Positions 5,093-9,322 of a stretch of 9,322 nucleotides of DNA are shown in pieces (position 1 is the stretch's first letter; each line of letters starts with the position of its first letter). Under the pieces are notes generated by a model. The model saw only the letters and a list, made by a program, of their open reading frames with translations. It was not told the origin of the DNA and did not search any database. Where the stretch lies: assembly GCA_030830595.1 (NCBI GenBank), contig JAURMS010000277.1, forward strand, positions 1 through 9,322, given 5' to 3'. The stretch comes from Gammaproteobacteria bacterium (GTDB lineage: Bacteria > Pseudomonadota > Gammaproteobacteria > Steroidobacterales > Steroidobacteraceae). The translations under genes were made by a program, and so were the position numbers.

Positions 5093-7690
5093 ATGAGCAG
5101 CACTTATCGCAAGCCTCTCCCTGGCAGTGCCCTGGATTGGTTCGATGCCAGCGAGGCAGTGGAGTCCCTTCGGCCCGGAGCTTGGGGCACCCTCCCCTAT
5201 TCCTCCCGCGTGCTGGCTGAAAACCTGGTCAGGCGCTGCGATCCGGCGATTCTCGATGAGTGCCTCCTGCAGTTGATCGATCGCCGTCGGGATCGCGATT
5301 TCCCGTGGTTTCCTGCCCGCGTGGTCTGCCATGACATCCTCGGCCAGACTGCGCTGGTTGACCTGGCGGGCCTGCGCGATGCCATCGCGGATGCAGGAGG
5401 TGATCCGGCGCAGGTCAACCCGGTGGTGCCGGTCCAGTTGATCGTTGATCACTCCCTGGCTGTGGAATGCGGCGGTGACGACCCGCAGGCCAGGGAAAAG
5501 AACGAGGCCATTGAAGCGCGCCGTAACGAGGATCGCTTCCACTTCATCGAGTGGTGCCGCAAGGCCTTTCGCAATGTGGATGTGATTCCTCCGGGTAACG
5601 GCATCATGCACCAGATCAACCTGGAGCGGATGTCACCGGTGGTCCATGCTCGGGACGGGGTGGCGTTCCCCGACACCCTGGTGGGAACGGACAGCCACAC
5701 GCCGCACGTGGATGCGCTCGGGGTGATCGCCATTGGCGTCGGCGGACTGGAGGCCGAGAACGTCATGCTGGGGCGCGCTTCCTGGATGCGCCTGCCCGAG
5801 TCCATCGGCGTCAAACTGACCGGTCGACCAGCGCCTGGCATCACCGCAACGGATATCGTACTGGCCCTGACCGAATTCCTGCGCAAGGCAGGCGTGGTCT
5901 CTGCATGGCTGGAATTCCATGGCGAGGGTGCGGCGGCGCTGACGCTTGGCGATCGCGCCACCATCTCCAACATGGCTCCCGAATATGGGGCTACGGCGGC
6001 GCTGTTCGCCATCGACGGCCAGACCATCGACTACCTCCGCCTGACCGGTCGCGACCAGGCCCAGGTTGCCCTGGTTGAGCGCTATGCACGTGCGGCTGGC
6101 CTGTGGGCGGACACCCTGGCGGGTGCTCGCTATGACCGAGACCTGCAGTTCGATCTCGGTAGCGTTGTTCGCAACATGGCGGGCCCTTCGCGTCCTCATG
6201 CCCGCGTAGCCACGACGGAGTTGACCGAGCGTGGCATTGCTGGACCCTGGCAGGAAGAACCGGGCCTGATGCCGGACGGGGCCGTGATCATTGCCGCCAT
6301 TACCAGTTGCACCAACACCAGCAATCCCCGCAATGTCGTCGCCGCCGGCCTGCTGGCCAGGAACGCCAATCGCCTGGGCCTCAAGCGGCGCCCCTGGGTG
6401 AAGAGTTCGCTCGCACCTGGTTCAAGGACGGTTGAGATCTACCTGCGAGAGGCGGGATTGCTCGAGGAACTCGAACGTCTCGGTTTCGGCATCGTGGGGT
6501 TTGCCTGCACGACCTGCAACGGCATGTCCGGGGCTCTCGACCCGGCCATCCGTGACGAAATCGTCCGTCGCAAGCTCTACACCACGGCCGTGCTGTCCGG
6601 TAACCGCAATTTCGACGGCCGCATTCACCCACACGCCAGGCAGGCATTTCTTGCCTCGCCACCGCTGGTCATCGCCTATGCGATTGCGGGCACCATTCGC
6701 GTCGATATCGAGCGCGATCCGCTGGGCCATGATGCCGAGGGTCGGCCCGTGACCCTGGCGGACATCTGGCCCAGCGATGCAGAGATCGATGCCATCGTCG
6801 CCCGCTGCGTAAAGCCGGAACAGTTCCGGTCCGTCTATGAGCCCATGTTCAGTGCTCGCGTGGAGAAGGCCACCTCTGCCACCAGTCCTCTCTATGCCTG
6901 GAGGCCTCGCAGCACCTACATCCGCCGCCCGCCCTATTGGGAAGGCGCGCTGGCCGGTGAGCGGACCCTCAGGGGCATGCGTCCACTCGCCATCCTGGGT
7001 GACAACATCACCACCGACCATCTGTCGCCTTCCAATGCCATCCTTCCCGACAGTGCGGCGGGAGAGTACCTGGCCCGCATGGGCCTGCCGGAGGAGGACT
7101 TCAATTCCTACGCGACCCATCGTGGCGATCACCTGACCGCCCTGCGGGCCACGTTTGCCAACCCCACCCTGCGCAACGAAATGGCGGTCGTCGATGGAGA
7201 AGTGCGCCCGGGTTCGCTCGCGCGCCTGGAGCCCGAGGGGCAGGTGCTGCGCATGTGGGAGGCCATCGAGGCCTACATGGAGCGAGGGCAGCCACTGATC
7301 GTGGTCGCGGGCGCCGAATATGGCCAGGGCTCCTCGCGCGACTGGGCCGCGAAGGGTGTGCGGTTGGCCGGCGTGGAGGCCATCCTGGCCGAGGGCTTCG
7401 AGCGCATCCACCGCACCAACCTGGTCGGGATGGGCGTACTCCCGTTGGAGTTCAAGTCAGGGACCACCAGGACATCCCTGGACCTGGATGGCACGGAGAC
7501 CTTCGATGTACTGGGCGACAGGACTCCGGGCTGCGACCTGACGCTTCGTATCCATCGCCGCTCCGGCGAGACCCTCGATGTGGTCGTCACCTGCCGACTG
7601 GACACCGCCGAGGAGGTGTCCATCTACGACGCCGGCGGGGTACTTCAGCGCTTTGCGCGCGACTTCCTGGATCGGTCCAAGGTGGCCTGA
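5093..7690 (+). CDS. acnD: Fe/S-dependent 2-methylcitrate dehydratase AcnD
   Basis: Aconitase-family enzyme that dehydrates 2-methylcitrate, replacing the cofactor-free PrpD; it works together with PrpF. The 865-residue length fits AcnD. The three [4Fe-4S] ligands are Cys406 (TSCTNTSNP) and Cys472 and Cys475 (ACTTCNG). Other aconitase motifs are VDHS (118-121), GTDSHT (198-203), GDNITTDHLSP (636-646) and YGQGSSRDWAAKG (743-755), whose Ser747 and Arg749 match the catalytic Ser and Arg of aconitase. The swivel domain is in the C-terminal third, from about residue 630. The ATG at 5093 is 11 nt after the prpC stop, with no good Shine-Dalgarno; translation probably depends on coupling to prpC. The same frame is open for another 240 nt into prpC, but the family N-terminus (RKPLPGSALDWFDA) begins just after this ATG. 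AcnA is the alternative, ruled against by prpF next door. Confidence 0.95.
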   Translation: MSSTYRKPLPGSALDWFDASEAVESLRPGAWGTLPYSSRVLAENLVRRCDPAILDECLLQLIDRRRDRDFPWFPARVVCHDILGQTALVDLAGLRDAIADAGGDPAQVNPVVPVQLIVDHSLAVECGGDDPQAREKNEAIEARRNEDRFHFIEWCRKAFRNVDVIPPGNGIMHQINLERMSPVVHARDGVAFPDTLVGTDSHTPHVDALGVIAIGVGGLEAENVMLGRASWMRLPESIGVKLTGRPAPGITATDIVLALTEFLRKAGVVSAWLEFHGEGAAALTLGDRATISNMAPEYGATAALFAIDGQTIDYLRLTGRDQAQVALVERYARAAGLWADTLAGARYDRDLQFDLGSVVRNMAGPSRPHARVATTELTERGIAGPWQEEPGLMPDGAVIIAAITSCTNTSNPRNVVAAGLLARNANRLGLKRRPWVKSSLAPGSRTVEIYLREAGLLEELERLGFGIVGFACTTCNGMSGALDPAIRDEIVRRKLYTTAVLSGNRNFDGRIHPHARQAFLASPPLVIAYAIAGTIRVDIERDPLGHDAEGRPVTLADIWPSDAEIDAIVARCVKPEQFRSVYEPMFSARVEKATSATSPLYAWRPRSTYIRRPPYWEGALAGERTLRGMRPLAILGDNITTDHLSPSNAILPDSAAGEYLARMGLPEEDFNSYATHRGDHLTALRATFANPTLRNEMAVVDGEVRPGSLARLEPEGQVLRMWEAIEAYMERGQPLIVVAGAEYGQGSSRDWAAKGVRLAGVEAILAEGFERIHRTNLVGMGVLPLEFKSGTTRTSLDLDGTETFDVLGDRTPGCDLTLRIHRRSGETLDVVVTCRLDTAEEVSIYDAGGVLQRFARDFLDRSKVA
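7679..7685 (+). promoter_or_regulatory. Ribosome binding site supporting the prpF TTG start
   Basis: AAGGTGG inside the last codons of acnD lies 6 nt before the TTG at 7692. It supports initiation there, one nucleotide after the acnD stop codon. Confidence 0.65.
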
Positions 7691-7691
7691 G

Positions 7692-8882
7692 TTGAGAACC
7701 CCTCCCCCACAGATCGCCGTGGCAGCCACTTACATGCGCGGTGGCACCAGCAAGGGTGTGTTTTTCCGCCTGGAGGACCTGCCCGCGCCGGCCCGCGTAC
7801 CCGGCCCGGATCGGGACCGGCTGTTGCTGAGACTCATGGGGAGCCCCGATCCCTACGGCAAGCAGATCGACGGGATGGGTGGGGCGACCTCCAGCACCAG
7901 CAAGGCTGTGATCCTGTCGCGCAGCGAGCGGCCCGATCATGACGTGAACTACCTGTTTGGCCAGGTCTCCATCGATCGGCCCTTCGTGGACTGGAGCGGC
8001 AACTGCGGCAACCTGTCCGCCGCGGTCGGGCCGTTCGCGATTGCTGCGGGAATCATTCCGGCCAGTCGGTTGCCCGCAGAGGGCACGGCCGAAGTCCGGA
8101 TCTGGCAGGAGAACATCGGCAAGACCATTGTCGCCCACGTGCCCATGAGGCAGGGACACGTGCAGGAAACCGGGGACTTTGAGCTGGACGGCGTGACCTT
8201 TCCGGCCGCAGAGATCAGGCTTGAATTTCTGGACCCGGGTCCCGAGGAAGCCAGCGACGGACCGGCGAAGCTATTCCCCACCGGACACACCCTGGAGATG
8301 CTCGACGTTCCCGGGGTCGGTCGCTTAGAGGTCACGCTGATCAATGCGGGCATCCCGACGGTCTTCGTGGCTGCGGAGGCACTGGGATACACGGGGACCG
8401 AGCTGCAGGAAGACATCAATGCCGACCCTGCGGCACTCCGGCGCTTCGAGGCAATTCGGGCCGCGGGCGCCCTGCAGATGGGGCTGATCAAGAGCCTGGA
8501 CGAGGCGGCTTCACGGCAGCACACCCCCAAGGTGGCCTTTGTGGCCGCGCCCAGGGATTATCGGGCCTCCAGCGGCCGTCGAGTGACTGCTGACGAGGTC
8601 GACCTGCTGGTTCGGGCCCTGTCCATGGGCAAACTCCACCACGCCATGATGGGTACAGCCGCGGTTGCGATCGGAACCGCCGCTGCGGTGCCAGGCACCC
8701 TGGTCACTCGCGCTGCAGGCGGCTTGCCCAGGTCCGAGGTGGTATTCGGGCACCCCTCGGGCATCCTGCGGGTCGGGGCCAGCGTGGAACGCGTTGGCGA
8801 TGAATGGGTGGCCACTCGGGCGGTCATGAGCCGCTCGGCGCGCATCCTGATGGAAGGCAGGGTCAGGCTGCCATTCGAATAA
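7692..8882 (+). CDS. prpF: 2-methylaconitate isomerase (AcnD partner), TTG start
   Basis: PrpF has a diaminopimelate-epimerase-like fold and isomerises 2-methylaconitate made by AcnD, so that an ordinary aconitase can hydrate it to 2-methylisocitrate. From the TTG at 7692 the product is 396 residues, close to the Shewanella protein (about 397). The N-terminus PPPQIAVAATYMRGGTSKGVFF aligns to that family from its start, which is why the upstream open frame overlapping acnD is not used. The proposed catalytic lysine is Lys71 in GGATSSTSKAVIL. Other family segments are DWSGNCGNLSAAVG, INAGIPTVF, EAASRQHTPK, and ALSMGKLHHAMMGTAAVAIG. An AAGGTGG site lies 6 nt upstream and the gap to acnD is 1 nt, so coupling is very likely. 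The next possible start, GTG at 7719, would drop nine residues that fit the family. It is the last gene of the operon and converges on the ArsR-type gene. Confidence 0.94.
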   Translation: MRTPPPQIAVAATYMRGGTSKGVFFRLEDLPAPARVPGPDRDRLLLRLMGSPDPYGKQIDGMGGATSSTSKAVILSRSERPDHDVNYLFGQVSIDRPFVDWSGNCGNLSAAVGPFAIAAGIIPASRLPAEGTAEVRIWQENIGKTIVAHVPMRQGHVQETGDFELDGVTFPAAEIRLEFLDPGPEEASDGPAKLFPTGHTLEMLDVPGVGRLEVTLINAGIPTVFVAAEALGYTGTELQEDINADPAALRRFEAIRAAGALQMGLIKSLDEAASRQHTPKVAFVAAPRDYRASSGRRVTADEVDLLVRALSMGKLHHAMMGTAAVAIGTAAAVPGTLVTRAAGGLPRSEVVFGHPSGILRVGASVERVGDEWVATRAVMSRSARILMEGRVRLPFE

Positions 8883-8891
8883 TCGGGCTCG

Positions 8892-9266
8892 CTAGAAAAT
8901 ACTGAGCTGGCTCGAGTCCGATGTCCGGTTTTTTTTTCTGGACGGCTTGGCCTTCCCCGAGTCCAGCACCAGCAGCGGTGGTCCGGGAAGCGCTGAGATG
9001 AAACGAGCCAGCGCCTCGAACGCTGCCGGCACGAGCCGGTAGCGGATGAAGCGTCCCTCTGGTTCCGGCACCGTGAGACCGGCGACTGACAATTCCTTGA
9101 GGTGGAACGACAGGGTCGACGGCGGGCAGTTGACCGAACGGGCGATCTCTCCTGCAGCCACGCCCCCCTTGGGGCCCGCCGCAATGATCTCCACGATCTT
9201 GATGCGGGTGGGTTGGGAGAGCGCCGCCACCATTCCGGGAAAGTCGTAATCTGGGCCTCGGTCCAT
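8892..9266 (-). CDS. ArsR-family winged-helix transcriptional regulator lacking metal-site cysteines
   Basis: A 124-residue DNA-binding protein of the ArsR/SmtB fold. Helix 1 is MVAALSQPTRIKIVEII (12-28). The helix-turn-helix is about 38-62, with recognition helix PPSTLSFHLKELSVAGL, and the beta wing EPEGRFIRYRL (68-78). STLSFHLKEL is typical of ArsR proteins. There is only one cysteine (Cys47), with no CxC on helix 3 and no C-terminal Cys pair, so metal or arsenite sensing in the usual way is unlikely. The tail (about 98-124) is basic and polar with a run of lysines encoded by nine A residues. The ATG at 9266 has AGGGGG at 9277-9282, 10 nt upstream; an in-frame TTG at 9287 would add seven residues. 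It converges on prpF with a 9-nt gap. It could control the prp operon or its own promoter, but the sequence does not show the target. Confidence 0.88.
   Translation of the reverse strand: MDRGPDYDFPGMVAALSQPTRIKIVEIIAAGPKGGVAAGEIARSVNCPPSTLSFHLKELSVAGLTVPEPEGRFIRYRLVPAAFEALARFISALPGPPLLVLDSGKAKPSRKKNRTSDSSQLSIF
8923..8943. repeat. T9 homopolymer flanked by a 6-bp inverted repeat
   Basis: GTCCGG (8923-8928) and CTGGAC (8938-8943) flank nine T residues (8929-8937) and can pair with one G-T wobble. It lies 41 nt past the prpF stop and within the 3' end of the ArsR-type gene, where the complement A9 encodes part of R-K-K-N. As a prpF terminator it is weak: only a 3-bp stem (CCG/CGG) directly precedes the T run. 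Slippage at A9 is possible. Confidence 0.4.
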
Positions 9267-9322
9267 GTCTTGATTTCCCCCTAACAACCTACCGGCTACA
9301 TTTTGATACTAGTGGAAGAGGC
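9267..9322 (-). other. Upstream region of the ArsR-type gene, cut by the window
   Basis: It holds the AGGGGG ribosome binding site (9277-9282) and a short ACTAGT palindrome (9308-9313). No convincing promoter can be placed because the region runs off the window edge. Confidence 0.3.

Noticed and set aside
6422..7411. 329-codon open frame on the minus strand opposite acnD
   Set aside because: The plus strand encodes a full AcnD with intact iron-sulfur and catalytic motifs here. The minus-strand translation resembles no family and is a typical shadow frame in GC-rich DNA.

Overview
The window looks like a chromosomal stretch of a GC-rich (roughly 60%) gammaproteobacterium. The evidence is an AcnD/PrpF-type methylcitrate operon in the Shewanella/Pseudomonas style, a beta-class carbonic anhydrase that matches E. 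coli Can residue for residue at its zinc ligands, and strong Shine-Dalgarno sites. Species cannot be told from sequence reading alone. No mobile element, CRISPR array, tRNA or rRNA was seen.

Layout. Positions 1-246 hold no confident gene: possibly the last codons of a gene entering from the left, several small hairpins, and a clear intrinsic terminator (152-199, minus strand) for the next gene. Positions 247-1656 (minus) encode a secreted, cysteine-rich protein with two tandem DUF11-like modules; its upstream region is dense in short inverted repeats. Positions 1826-2422 (minus) encode a beta-carbonic anhydrase, divergent from a small VOC (glyoxalase-fold) protein at 2506-2940 (plus).

Positions 3030-8882 (plus) form a tight four-gene operon, prpB-prpC-acnD-prpF, with gaps of 9, 11 and 1 nt. 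PrpC condenses propionyl-CoA with oxaloacetate to 2-methylcitrate. AcnD, an iron-sulfur enzyme, dehydrates it. PrpF isomerises the 2-methylaconitate so that a housekeeping aconitase can hydrate it, and PrpB cleaves 2-methylisocitrate to pyruvate and succinate. The operon thus detoxifies and uses propionyl-CoA. No prpD, no propionyl-CoA synthetase (prpE) and no PrpR-type regulator is visible here.

Positions 8892-9266 (minus) encode a small ArsR-family winged-helix regulator convergent with prpF. It lacks the usual metal-binding cysteines and is the only transcription factor in the window. I found no wholly new system. The points most worth following are the non-metal ArsR protein beside a prp operon lacking its usual regulator, the repeats upstream of prpB, and the secreted DUF11 protein with its palindrome-rich leader.
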